Part shown: positions 12,781 through 24,934 of the stretch, in pieces | How the letters are laid out: each line of letters opens with the position of its first letter | How positions within the stretch are numbered: position 1 is the stretch's first letter | Origin: Annulohypoxylon bovei var. microspora | Taxonomy: Eukaryota; Ascomycota; Sordariomycetes; Xylariales; Hypoxylaceae | Assembly: GCA_022836615.1 (NCBI GenBank) | Contig: MU405219.1 | Span: 62,001-126,000, forward strand | DNA length: 64,000 nucleotides | Reading direction: 5' to 3' | Made by a program: the position numbers and the translations under genes | Notes under the pieces: generated by a model | What the model was told of the DNA's origin: nothing | What the model saw: only the letters and a program-made list of their open reading frames with translations | Databases searched by the model: none

Positions 12781-15700
12781 AGGGTATACCGAAAATAGCT
12801 AATAGTTAGCAGCTAACTGAGATTAAGTTGGGGTTGTATGTATGAAGAACTACTAACTAGCCAGATTAGTGATCAAGATCCCACGCTTCTATGGAATACC
12901 TATTCAAGCAACGGCCACGCTAAATATCAAATATGAGGGAAGACCAGATATGACCAAGGATTGTTTCGTCTTCATTCTCAATAGGATTCCATTAATACAA
13001 CCTAGGGCTGAAAAAAGACGGTGTGAGATCCAGTCGTCTTTATATGTACGCAGGAGATCGCCCTAAACTCGACAAAGGTAGGTTGAGATTGACAATAGGT
13101 GCAGATATACGAAACCTCGAATATCTAAATCTTCTCGGGGCCCTCTCCGATGTCTGTTCCATAGGTCATATCGAGTCTCAAGCCTCGTATATGACATCCA
13201 TCGGACAAAGGATCGTGGATGAACTCCAATAACCCGTGCCAAGCTCTATTACTATTGCATTATGGTCCAACCCCGCCTTTCCTCCCGCCACAACGATACA
13301 GTACTGGATCAATCTAAGACTTATATGGGAATAGACAAGCACCGAGATGTACGCCAAGGGGCTATCAAAGCCATCAAAGCTAACGGGACACAAACTCCTC
13401 GGTATACCGGTAATCTATCATGCCTCCAAGTGAGATTTTCTCATACGTCTGTCAAGTTTTACTATTATTCGATGCGGAATGACTCCGGATAGAAAGGCTC
13501 TCAAAAAACTGCCTGGCTGCGGAAGGCGTCGGCAATAAGTTTCCCGGTCAGGGTTGTATATGAAGCATCGGAATTTCTTCCAAGGCATCTTACTCGCATA
13601 CACATATGCAGCTCATTTATCCCAACCCCAACTAGTGCTCGAAGAATGAAAACTCACACCTCACCGACAGCTCTTGAGCACGCCTACAACACCGACGAAG
13701 TCCAAACCCAACGTCTCATAATAAAGCCGACGGCGGTGAACACGAGGTCCTTCACTGGCCACCTCAGAATGGACCAGTGATTCTTAGCTGGGTTATAATC
13801 TCCTACTTGCGTCGAGGTTACCCACCCTCGGACAATAGTGGCACACTTAAAGTACCGTGATATGTGATTCCTAGAATGAGATTACAGCCACTACTCTTGT
13901 GATTCGTTGGATGTTCACCCATCCAAACATCACGGCTACCACGCTTCGGCTTCCACCTAAAGCCATCGGGGACTAGCTGCAGTCGGCAGAAACCCTGGTG
14001 TATTCGGAACTCTCGGATCAGCAATAGGTATCGCATTACCACGTGCATCAATGAATATCAAGGACCGGCAAGTGAACTACGGACTTGGGGGAGACAATGG
14101 AATTACCCTTCCTTCTCTCGTCACCGCTTCCGATAAAGTTACTCTGCCATACCTACAGCATACAGGAACAAAATGCTGGAGTAACTCTCATCCATGCGTT
14201 GATCACAGCCAGAGCTCTATTGTGGGGGCCGAGGATGTCCCCGGATTTGCTGTGAGATCTGCACAAAATCGAGAAGATCGACACTCGGTCATCACCATTC
14301 ATAGAATTGGAACAGCCCCGACAGTCAGGGAGCTAGGGGTGCTTATTCTACAGCTCTATATCTGGGTTGTTGAAACACATGGACTTTTAGCTCATGCTCT
14401 GCAATGCGCGTACGCGCATAGCTACGCGAGCTCCCACAGCTATTCGCAATTGAGGTTGAGTTGAGATCGCACAACCCCAACGGCGCCTGTCAATTTGCTC
14501 TGCTGTACGCTCTGTCACGTACTACCTGCCGAGTGCTACGAAACACTTGCACCAACGGACTATACAGCTACCAAAGTGTATAGAGACCACGCAAGCGTTC
14601 TCATACAAAATCATACCTACCTAGCTTCAAGCTAAAGCTCCATGTAGCTCGAGGCAATAATGACCTACGTATAAACAATGATGACGAGTTTCTCCCCGAG
14701 ATCGTCCAAGACTCCAAGTCAACATGTAAAAGAACGTCTAGAGCCAAGAACATCTCAAGACCAGATTTATCTAGCAAAATATCGGATCACGATGTGTCCT
14801 ATAATACTTAATTCTTCGATGCGTCGAGCTTCGAGCATGTTTCGACGAGCAGCACTGACGATTCAGCAAGAGGACAAGAAGTCCTGTAGGTAGGCCAGCT
14901 TGGCCAGCGGAAAGGTGCAGAAAATCGCGATATGTGTTACGCCAAGCCGGTGAAATACCTAGTGCAGAACGCCCACAACGCAAACTAACGGCTGGCAAAA
15001 ATGAAGCAACATCAGCAACATCCACCCCGGGTATCCCGTCTTACCTCCCGCAAATGGACACGAGAGGGACAGGTCGCATCCAAACCAGAATATCACAGCT
15101 CTCACCAGTATCACAGCGTCACGACGCCGACACGGCGACACCCCGTTGCGACCTGTCACGTAGGTCAAGATGGGTGAGGAGATGGATCTCCCGATAGTTC
15201 CCTTTCATCTATAATTCACATTATGCCGGTTCCCACTCGGCATACCTCATTCGTCAAACTGGATCGCCTTGCAGCAATCCCGCAGCGACGAGCACGCCTG
15301 GAAGCTTTCCATATCACAATGCCGAGCCAATCTCAATCTCCCAGCGCGCCCTTTATCCCCAGTAACGCCCTCCCCTAACACTCCCGTGCCTCACCGTTGC
15401 CGTTCCCGCGCACAAACAAGGAAAATCTCCTTTTCCTACAATTTACCGTCAGACATACCACCCCCAGCACCACGGGAGAAACCATTCATCCAGCCAGGAA
15501 ATTCCCGAAGCAATTCCCTGCACTCGAGGCCATTGGCGCGAGGGACGTTGCACTCGCTTCCGGGCCGCTTTACCCACCGCAGCCGTTTCGACAGCCGCGT
15601 TAGCTGGTCTTCTGGGTCGCCGACCGGGGAAAGATTTGCGGTTCCAGACGAAACCCCGAAAGCTTGCTTCCCCCTTCTTCATCCTCGCCCCTTGCAAAGG

Positions 15701-17168
15701 GAAGGGAACCCAAACCCTTCCTTCTTCCATCTGCGGCTTCCGCGCATGGCTCCTACGTTCCCCCTTGTTCTCCAGCTTTTGAGCATATACGTATATAAAT
15801 ACGTGTATGCAGCGAGCTTGGTGGGATTCGGGCCAATCAGGGTGGCGGGACGGACCGCCGATCGGGAAGACTGTAGGGAACGATAGCTCGTAAGCCATTT
15901 TCCAAGACACGCATCGCGCGCATCTAGCCACCGATGGACGCCATCGCCCACCGCCCGCGCACCAGTCACAGCTTACGTCTAGGACGCCTCCGCGCAATAC
16001 CTGTGTATGTGTGTGTGATTTTCTCATCTATACCCAAGATCATGCTCTTCCCCACGCATCGCGCTCGCCAACCAGAGCGAGGCGGGTAAGGAGGTTTGCC
16101 TTGCCCTCTCATATAATTCTGCCGCGGGTGTTCACTACCACGCTTTTCTCCCCTCTCGCCTTTTGTTGTTTTTTTATCTGCCCTCGACCCCGATCCCGCC
16201 CGCGGGGTGCGTCCTTGGGATGCGACGGTGCCTTTCAGACGCCGCGACCCCGCTGCCTACCTCCCTCCCTCCCAGCGACTACGTAACTGCGCTGCGCAGC
16301 GACGCCCAGCCGGCTACCATAGGCGCGGCTCTTATCGTCTCTGGGGAGCTACCCTCCCAGGCCATGTTACCAGGTATCGCCGTCGCCCATGCCACCATAT
16401 ACCGGCGCATTGCCAGGTTGCTAGGTTACAGGTAAATGTGACTCTGCTACCGACACCACCGGCCCTTCAGGGGCATCTCCTCCACGGCAAGTGGCGTGTT
16501 GAGAGGTTTCCTGCAGTCGCTAGGGCCCGGCGCGGGATCCTATTTGCGGGCTTGCGTCGAATATTCCTGCGTTGCGTTACACGGCACGCCGCCTAGGGGA
16601 GAGGAAGGGAGGGGGGTGGGCTACATAGCAAGCAAAGCAAGCAAGCAGCCGGCACAGGCCAGAGCGGGTTTTAGCCTTTTTTTTCTGCGACGTAGCCCAG
16701 ATGCTGTCAGCCGCACGACGCGGCCGCGGCCCGTTGCTGTTACCTATATCCTACCTATACCTACCTTACGTGCCTCGCATAGCAAACTGGCATACCTACC
16801 TACCCAGCCTACGTATGTCATGTCACGGCCCTTGGCTTGCTTGCCTGCTTGCCTTCCTGCGTCGATGGGTAGGTAGGTCACTCGAGGAGGCAATGTTGGT
16901 AGGTAGGTAGCTCGGGGAGAAAGAGAACAGAGCTTGCTACGGGTCGTACAAATATCAAACTTGACGAGTTTGCGACTCGCGGCCGGTACGACGTAGCTAG
17001 AAGAAGCCTTTGGACCCGGGGACGAGGGAAGGGTGCGGATAGAAGTGGTCTGTCATACGTGCTCGTTGCTCGTGCTATGTATTCCTGTATGTAGGTATAC
17101 ATTCATCTTACGTATAGCTAACGAAGTGCGTTGCCGGCTGGATTGCTCGTCTATCTACTGCTTGCCTG

Positions 17169-17250
17169 GGTAGGTATCTTTCTAGGTATTTACCTACCTA
17201 CCAGGTAGATACCTGCTCAGAAGCTACCTGTGTAGGTAGGTAGGTAGATA
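17169..17250. repeat. TAGGTA repeat cluster with inverted copies
   Basis: Runs of TAGG on plus and their complement CCTA alternate over about 80 bp, so the stretch can fold into small hairpins. Flanking DNA from 16.7 to 17.9 kb carries more scattered copies. Confidence 0.7.
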
Positions 17251-17478
17251 CGTACCCGGTTGTTTACATTATCTGCGCTCTAGCCAAGCCAAGCGAACCA
17301 GGCTGAGACATGCCCACCACGCCCGCGAATACCTACCTATCACCCAGCCATCGACCGTTTACCGTTATCGCCACCGACAAGCCCGTGTGCACACACAGAA
17401 AAGGGGGAACGTGGGGAACCCACCGGTGTGTCCGCGAACCCGCGGTGGCGCGGCTCACGGGCTTGCCGCAGGCCTCAA

Positions 17479-17502
17479 GGAGAGAGAGAGAGAGAGAGAG
17501 AA
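17479..17502. repeat. GA dinucleotide microsatellite
   Basis: About eleven consecutive AG/GA units in GC-rich non-coding DNA. Confidence 0.85.
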
Positions 17503-18751
17503 GACAAGTAACGGGTTTCTCCTCCCGACCTACCCAGAACGGCAGACCGAGACGCTTTTTTTTCTTTTTTTTTTCGGTGGCTTGCGCGAGGGCAGGGGTT
17601 TGTGCCGGCTACCTGGAGTGTGGTGCTAAGTGGCTAAGGCGGCTCGCCTGCCTGAGGTCTGATTTGCTTTGTTTACACCTTGGCTGGGTAGGCCGGCGAG
17701 GTAGGTGCGCGTGGGGATGGGGATTAGGCGCGGCGGGCGACGGGCGACGAATGGCGTGGCCGTGTAGTCGAGATTGGTGGTCGTTAGACGGCGTATAGTA
17801 GTTTGATTTGGCCACCCTTGAGTAGGTACCTGGTAGGCAGGTAGTATTTACTGTGTGGTACGTGTCTAGTATGCCACTACAGAGTCTCTCATTCACAGCT
17901 AGTAGGTAGGTATTTTTTTTCATCTCTTTTTTTTTTTTTTTGATGTTTGTATAGGGATAAACTTAAGTGAGCAGATTACCTAGGGCTTCTGCCAGGTTAT
18001 CCCGTTTATCTGCGAGTGTTTGCCAAATGTCGAATACGAGGTGGTATCGACTTGCTATACACACATGACAGTTGCGCTTGTATTATTGTCTACCAACCTA
18101 GGTACCTAAGTTAGGAGAGGAGCTAGCTTATCTTAGAGGAATTAGTAATTATCATTGCTTAGGTTCGTATGTAAATTGTGTCTATTCCTGTCCTCAAGCT
18201 CGGCGTTGCTTACTATGCTGTCTGTTGGACCGAATGCTATACTTAGCATATGACCAATACCTGTACCCAGTCTCTAATTACCTACCAATGACTAGGTACC
18301 AACTTAGTGGAAAAGGGAGTTTGTTGAGGACTTCTATTTTTGAAAATAATTACCTATCTTGGTAGCTATTCACGAAGTGTGGATATCGATAAATGCTTGT
18401 GGCTTTTCTTCAAAGCTGTGGCTGTCATAGATCGTCTTAGGCTTCTCTATAACTACCTATCCTATTACTATGGCTGCCACCAAGTTAATAGGTACATATT
18501 ATGAGGATTGCTGAGTTTTTATCGAGCGAGCAATTTCTGGCTCTTGTGTTTGATTTGAAGCTCTCTAAGTATATAGATGAGGGCGCGTAGAACGAATTTT
18601 GTCGTTGTACTGGACCTGCTCATAGTGACCCTAGTAGGTATCTAACAAAGCCTCGGGCGTAAGTAATACGTAAAGTAGCCCAAGCTGAATTTATACACCG
18701 ATTTGAAAGTCATAATGAATAAGTGATGATACCAAAAGTCTAGGTAGGTAT

Positions 18752-19960
18752 TCAAAATGGCCACGTCCAAGCCGGCAGCGCCCTAAGTATACTGTCCATC
18801 GCATCGATCTTATCGATCAGGTCCTGCAGCTCTTGTTTGGCGGACTGCGTATCCGCATCGTCCTTGTCCGGGTCTATCACAGCAGCCTCCCGACTCGCGT
18901 CGTCGGTCCACTGTTCCTGGAGCCTTGGTAGGAACTCGTTGATGACCTTCATCGTCTTGGTCTGGACTAGGACAAGTTGGCCCTCCATGAACGAGTCCCA
19001 CTCGGCCTTCAGCCACCAGCGGCTGCCACGGCTGCCACGGCTGGTAGGGCGCCGGCTTCCGCGGGTTCGCCTTCAGGATCTGGAGGATGTAGAAGTCGTT
19101 GTGATACATGCGCGACCCGATCAGATAGCGCATGGCCTTGATAATCTCGCCCGCGCCTAGGCACATATTCAGCTTGTCCATCCATTTGGACGTCCCGATG
19201 ATTTGGAGTTCTTTTCCCGTTGTGGTCGTACCGCCCCACGCCTTGCCCTTGGCGGGAGTGTTAATGTTATGCTCTAGGAGGACATACTCGTCCGTCTTCT
19301 ACCGGTCTGTTTGGAACTGCTAGGCGACGTGGTCTGCCGGCGTGAGTGAAGCGCCGACACCCTTTGAGCTATCCAAACCCGGGATGGGCACGGCGGGTAT
19401 GTTCAAATGCTCCTAGACGAGCTCGCAGAATTTCAGTTTACGAGTGACAGCCGGATCCGAATGGTCGAAGGAGCCGAGGGAACGATCGAGGCGCGCGAAT
19501 AACTGTTGTGGCAACTGGAACTCGAGTACGTGCTTTGAGTCGTAGGTACTGTGTGGGCGGGTTTGTGACGACGCGGGCATTCAACGGAGTGCCAAACTCA
19601 TAGTCTTCACAGACGTCTGGCCTATGGAAGCCGTATACGGGGTTGCTATTGACCTTCGAGTCCCCGTCGCCATTTGCCAGGAACACGTCGTCCCAGGCGG
19701 GTTTGATCATCGAGCACGGCGTTCCTGAGTTTTCGTCTTCATTGACCGAGCTAGGGCAAAAATACTTGCAGAAGGGAACGCTGAGAACAGGGCCCCATAC
19801 CGCTGCTCTCTTCTCTAGACTGTGGCCATACAGAGACAGGGCAGGAGAGGAGTTTGAAGTTAAACCGAGGGCACCTAGGCCCCTCTTGGTTGGAATCGAG
19901 CCCAGTTCCGGATATGTGTTCTGCTTGACGATAGTTTGTGATAGGTTTATGTAAATTACG
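18752..19960 (-). pseudogene. Broken gene, possibly C-terminal part of a subgroup-C (killer-toxin-like) chitinase
   Basis: Reading minus from about 19960 to 18752 gives long protein-like stretches that switch frame several times and contain stops, so this is a relic. Frame changes fall near 19.53 kb and near 19.02 kb, the latter close to a duplicated 9-bp unit (GGCTGCCAC). One otherwise open stretch has TAG codons at 19415-19413, 19322-19320 and 19301-19299. Recognisable pieces include AWDDVFLANGDGDSKVNS, LGAGEIIKAMRYLIGSRM and a charged helical end (ELQDLIDKIDAMDSILRALP). The chitinase suggestion rests mainly on context: a LysM relic lies divergently next to it, and in filamentous fungi subgroup-C chitinases often neighbour LysM genes. 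No GH18 catalytic domain is present here. Coding origin and breakage are clear; identity is tentative. Confidence 0.5.
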
Positions 19961-20129
19961 ATTGCTTATTTTTACAAATTTCATTCATGGCCGGCATCGA
20001 TGTGACATGAAGTAAGAAGGACCCTATCACGAGAAAAGGGTCGAGAATGGCACGTCTAGAATGACTTAAAGAGAAGTTTTGGGTCTCAGCACAACCTACC
20101 TGGACATCCTTCATCATCAGTGGAGGTAG

Positions 20130-20940
20130 AAATCTCCATCACCATCATGATGTTTGTTGACCTACCCCTCCCCCAATTGAAAGTTAAGTTCAATCTGTCG
20201 TCGCTCATGCTGCCCTTTCTCCTCGTCCTGTTCCGACCTCATGCAATGACAGTATCTGCCACGGTGATGCCGTACAACGATAGTCTTCTTTCAACGCTGA
20301 CTTAAGTGTGTTCTAGCGCGCTCCTCGCTGACGTCGCTGTCTGCGACCCCCTGATCAAGAATCTGCGTCCATAATTTTTCCATTGTTCCGCATCTGCACC
20401 GATGGCTGCTCGTCATCGTTGGCGTTGGCCGCGTGTATATCTTTAGTACGGACCAGTTGCGGAAACCAAACTGTCCTAAGCGACCTGGAGGTTGAGGCCG
20501 CGACCGTCTATATCTCTATGTCGCTGTAGTACTCTTTCTAATCGACATGCCTGTAGGATGACGGTGGTCGTTATTGTGGTCCCGTCGCGGCCCTGGCTGC
20601 GGCGTTTTTTTGACCATGGGGTCAGCCCATTCAACTACACTAGCAACATTACAGAGCAAGACCACCAACGCCGACTACCAGCACCTGCGGAGGGTCCACG
20701 TGCACGGTTAAGCCCTCGGATGATTGCTACACCATCTCCAGAAACCAAGGGAAGCCGTGCGGTAGGTAGTACGACGTACAGAAGGGAGACCACTGCAACC
20801 TGTCGACCCTCAAGTTCGGCATCTCGTTCGCCGACTTTCTCTTCCTCGGCACAGGCGTAAACGCGAATTGCACCAACCTATTCGTCGAGGAGAGCTGCCT
20901 ACTGCGTACAAGCCGTGGGTGATATCAACACTAACAGAAA
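20130..20940 (+). pseudogene. LysM-domain protein relic
   Basis: Translating plus across frames gives a Cys-containing secreted-protein pattern ending in a LysM-like module. GDHCNLSTLKFGISFADF is followed by NANCTNLFVEES (about 20790-20900), and a CVQAVGDIN segment lies one frame over. Upstream pieces (VAVCDPLIKNLR near 20340; TCTVKPSDDCYTISRNQGK near 20700-20755) match the layout of fungal LysM proteins. Stops and frame changes interrupt it repeatedly, and no intact ORF covers more than a fragment. LysM proteins bind chitin, either shielding hyphae or as parts of chitinases. It lies head to head with the minus-strand relic at 18.75-19.96 kb. LysM identity is moderately sure, loss of function nearly certain; ends are approximate. 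Confidence 0.55.
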
Positions 20941-21673
20941 GCTGTCCGATCCTCGGTCTCCCTTTTGTCCATGAACTCGAAGGGCTTCCATATAATCTCG
21001 ACCTCGCCACCCTCCCGGCCCAAAGCCTTAAATGACTGGATGATGTCCTCTTGAGGTCTCCACGACCCAACTTGCCAAGTCAACAGCCCGTTACCATCGT
21101 AATTTTCCGGAGCGTAGTTCACCCCCCATCTGTAAATGGCGCGGTCTTGATTGTATGGTACTTCATCGCTGTCTTTGTATGCGCGTCGCCTCTCCTCCGA
21201 AGGCTGCCAAGCTAGATAGGTGAACAATTCCGCCTCCTCCAAGGCAGGCATGCCCTTCAGCGCATCGGCAAAGGCTAACAAAAGAGTATTGATCTTAGAT
21301 GGCAGAGGCGACGCGAGTGGAAGTTGCGATGCAGGCAATCGGGATAGCTGTCGAAAGATTGATTGTTGACGCGGATGGCGGGAATAATGCCGTCTTTGCG
21401 GATGAATCGATCGACGTCTTCTGTCTTGCCTTCTTCCTTGCGTAAACTCTCAAAGTCACGGAGCGCCTCAAAGAAGGCGTGGATCTGGGAGGAAAAACTC
21501 GAGTTGATGGCTTCGAACTCAGCCGGAGTCTCGCGGCAGGGCAGAGGCGATTCATCCGAGTTGAGCAGTAGGGGCATGTTTAGGTCGTAGACATAGTCTC
21601 GCAGCTCTTGCCAATGACGGTCATCCTCGAGTAGGCAATCCCGGATGGCTTCTTTAGTCTCAGCTGCAGCCAT
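20931..21673 (-). pseudogene. Conserved fungal hypothetical protein with a frameshift
   Basis: The N-terminal part (21673 to about 21310) begins at an ATG and reads as an acidic helical protein of about 120 residues. The C-terminal part (about 21305-20931) continues in another frame with LPSKINTLLLAFADALKGMP, EEAELFTYLAWQPSEERR, GLLTWQVGSWRP and VEIIWKPFEF. Frames meet near 21300, where a net one-base insertion or two-base deletion is needed and no GT-AG intron fits. The C-terminal pattern resembles an uncharacterised family widespread in Sordariomycetes, often predicted next to F-box domains; I see no F-box. Its neighbours are also broken, so real decay is likelier than a sequencing error, but one error would explain this gene alone. 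Function unknown. Confidence 0.5.
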
Positions 21674-22276
21674 GATGATGATGATGGTGGTGGTGGAGTT
21701 TGTAGAGAGAGCACTCGAAAAAAAGGGAAATGTTTATGAAGAGGCGATGACACGCATGTCCAAAAGGAAGGCCGTGGATTTAAATACATGTACCAAGCTA
21801 TTTTGAGTTATCTCAGGTATAAAGACGTCACTTAAGAGGCGTGGCGTGGGCGTGTTTCGTCCAACCAATGAGATGGGTGTTGTTGAGTTGACTTTGTAAA
21901 ATATAGCACTTCCAACGTGATACAATACTGGTGCTACCTGAGACTGCGGGGCAGGTTTGCTCTTACGGTTACACAAGACGGAAAGTGCTACCCACACCTA
22001 GGGGTAGATTTAAATACGGCTATCGTCCACCGTCCCTGCTCATGTAACACAGGGAATGCCATTTTCAGATTCGCGTTTGAATAGTCCATTGAAGTCTGAA
22101 GTCCGAAATCAATCTAATAAATCTTAGCTAATTGCTCCAATGTCAAAAATGCGCCTCAATTTCCCGTTAAAAAACTCAAAGTTAGATTGCCTTACTACAG
22201 CAGCGAACCCCTTTCTATATATGGTGGCATTTGGTCTCCGACAACTCTTCTTGCACCTATGGATTCGGGTCGGGTG
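21674..22276. other. Gene-free stretch
   Basis: About 600 bp between the frameshifted gene and the 3' end of the carboxylase gene, both on minus. Its lower part probably holds the promoter of the former. A short CAT/CCA trinucleotide run lies just above the ATG at 21673. No other signal seen. Confidence 0.5.
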
Positions 22277-24528
22277 TTATTGAGTAACCTCCTCTTCTTC
22301 GAAAACAACCAGCACCGTTCCTGCTTTGCATTTGTCCTTTTTTCATATTAGCAGCCGTTTAACTTAACCATGGTAATGATTGACAACTTACTCCTTCCTT
22401 ATGTGCTAGTTTCTTGATAACGCCATCTTGTGGTGATCGAATTACTGTCTCCATCTTCATGGATTCGATGCTGGACTCGGGGTTAGCATTCTACTAGTTA
22501 CGCTAGGCCGCAATATAGGGGTACTCACACGACAAGAGGTGCCCCTTTAGTCACCCTGTCACCCTCTTTGACTTCGATCTTGAGAACCTTACAAGGCATT
22601 GGAGCTGCAACTGATGCTTTCACTTCCTTCAGCCCCAAAGCTTTTTCATACCAAGTCGGAGACACTAGTGCCAATTCTGTCTTGGTACCATGTTGGAAGA
22701 CGGTGATCTTGTTGTCGTTATTGGGATCCTGGACAATCGTAGTTTCTATCCGCGTATGAGGGAAGAAGGTTGTTAGGCTGGCATTAGCCGAAGATGACAA
22801 AGGTGACGAGACTAGGTTCTCAAAGACTTGAGGGTCTTCGCCTTTCCGCGTGACCCGGCCGTCGAATAAGCTGTTGCCCTTCTGGGTAATACTAACATCC
22901 ACCACCTCCCCTTCCTTTTGATCTAACACGTCGAGGGACTTGAAAGAGAATTGTCGCTCACTACTGCTAGAACCGAAGCCAAGACTTTCGCCATGAGGCT
23001 CAACTTTCCCCGCTGGCCGCGTAGCAAATATGCCTAGTGCCGCTTGTACATACACCTCCGGCTTGATTGCTACAGGATCGAAAAGTTCCCCTTTCCACTT
23101 GTCGATGAACCCAGTTTCGACATCGCCTTCTATGAACGCCGGTGTTCTGCACAGTCGCTTCAAGAACTCGATGTTGGTGCTCAAACCAACTATTTCGTAA
23201 TCCCGTAGCGCAAGCTCAAGCCTCCTGATAGCCGTCTCGCGATCTCTTCCCCTAACGATAAGTTTTGCGATCATCCCATCGTAAGCTTCGGACACCGTAT
23301 CACCCTGAACAAAACCGGCGTCGATTCGGACGTCCTCGTCAGTCTTAGGAGTTTTCAGGTAAACTAGATTTCCCGAATCGGGTATGAACCCCTTTTCTGG
23401 ATTCTCGGCGTATATTCTTGCTTCGATAGCTGCCCCCCTTTCCTGAATTCTGTCTATGATCTCCTTCTGCGTTAGTGGTAGCTTCTCCCCGGCGGCGACT
23501 CGAAATTGCCATTCGACCAAGTCCGTCCCCGTAACCATCTCGCTGACAGGATGCTCAACTTGAAGTCGGGTGTTCATCTCCATAAAATAGAAATCACCCG
23601 TATCCTTGTCGAGGATGAATTCCACCGTCCCGGCCCCGACGTAACCTACCGCCAGCGCCGCTGTCCTGGCCTTTTCCCATAAATCCAATCGTGTTACATC
23701 GTCCAAGTCGGGTGCCGGTGACTCTTCGAGTATCTTCTGATGTCGTCGCTGCACGCTGCAGTCTCGCTCCCCGAGCGCTACACAGTTGCCATGCTTGTCC
23801 GCGAATACCTGCACCTCAACATGCCTAGGCCTTATGATATATTTCTCAACCAGCATAACTTCGCCACCCTCACCGAACGACGCTCTAGCTTCTGCCCGCG
23901 CGCTGTTCAATTGCTGAAGAAATTCACCTTCTTCCATTACTATACGCATGCCCTTGCCACCACCACCTCTTACACTCTTTAACAACACGGGGAACTGGAT
24001 CCGCTTGGCATGTTCCAGCAACTCCGCCTCCCCTTGGTCGCTTCCGTGGTAGCCGGGAACGCATGGAACCCCGGCTTGAGTCATAATCTCTTTACTCCGC
24101 GCCTTGTTGCCCATGTCTGCCATGGCCTGGGCTGGCGGCCCGACGAACACGATCCCTTCTTGCTCGCACCTCTTGGCGAAGGCGGAGTTCTCCGACAGGA
24201 ACCCATAACCAGGATGTAGTGCTTGGATGCCGTGCTGCTTGGCCAATCTCACTATCCTCTCGCCATCGAGGTACCCATTAGCTGCGCCGAGGCCTATGGA
24301 TTGTGACGAGCAAGAGGCATGCTGTGATGTGGCATCCGGGTCGGTATATAATGTGGTGGTCTTTATACCGAGGCGCTCGGCTGTCTTGTGTATCCTCAAT
24401 GCGATCTCACCGCGGTTTGCAATCAGTAAAGATGTTATAGGAGTGACATGTGACTGGAGAGATGAACTACTTGAGAGGTAGCGGGAGAATGGACGGTGAC
24501 GGAGGTGTCTAGGTTTTATTGAACGCAT
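22277..24528 (-). CDS. mccA: 3-methylcrotonyl-CoA carboxylase alpha (biotin) subunit, mitochondrial
   Basis: Three exons: 24528-22529, 22470-22392 and 22336-22277 (712 residues). In mitochondrial leucine breakdown it carboxylates its own biotin with ATP and bicarbonate; the beta subunit then transfers the carboxyl to 3-methylcrotonyl-CoA. The basic, Ser-rich N-terminus looks like a mitochondrial presequence. Biotin carboxylase starts near residue 33 (LLIANRGEIALRI), with the ATP-grasp glycine loop SVRGGGGKGMR and active-site MEMNTRLQVEHPVSE. The biotinyl domain is split by introns: PMPCKVLKIEVKEGD ends exon 1, and IESMKMET with the biotinylated Lys672 opens exon 2. The last exon is only 60 nt and supplies the closing GTVLVVFEEEE strand. 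The AMKM-type motif is here SMKM. The beta-subunit gene is not in the window. It shares a 406-bp divergent promoter region with the gene at 24935. Confidence 0.95.
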
Positions 24529-24934
24529 CTTGTATAGTATGATGGGAATGTTTTGATTTATTAATATCCTAAAGTGTGTATTGCGAAATGCTCTACATGA
24601 TGAAATATATTAAGATGAAAGGGAGAAGTCTCGGGGGAAGATGTCAGCCACGGGACCTTCATTCCATTATCCCGCCATTGAATTAAGTGAAGGCCGCGAT
24701 TAAGCGGTCCCACCCCCGCGAAAAGCCGCGGCCCGCAGGCATTAGGTAAGGATTCTAGTAGGATGGCCCAAGCTCCAGCCTCAGTGGGGGCTTTCCTGTC
24801 AAAGGAGCAGGGGCTTTTCAACCTCAACGTCATCATAGATCTGATAGGATCGACTAGCTAACCCCTCCAGCCCCTCCAATAGAACTTCCCCAATACAACA
24901 TCTCCCCAATAAAAACTTCACGCGACACTAAACG
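24529..24934. promoter_or_regulatory. Divergent promoter region, mccA / PNPOx-like gene
   Basis: A 406-bp spacer between two start codons on opposite strands. The 3' side, before the plus-strand ATG, is CCCCT/CCAAT-like and C-rich, typical of a fungal leader. No specific operator recognised. Confidence 0.4.

Larger units (their letters stand above)
9572..18751. other. Gene-poor stretch of about 9 kb
   Basis: No ORF here carries a family signature or joins to neighbours across good splice sites. The first 600 bases are the probable promoter and leader of the otubain gene; read on minus, 10020-10110 is a CT-rich tract. 11.0-11.8 kb is AT-rich. 15.2-17.9 kb is GC-rich with many TAGGTA-type repeats, a GA microsatellite and T-runs. 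Short ORFs around 13.0-14.5 kb are interrupted and could be old gene debris, but I identify nothing in them. A non-coding RNA or a long 5' leader cannot be excluded. Confidence 0.45.
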
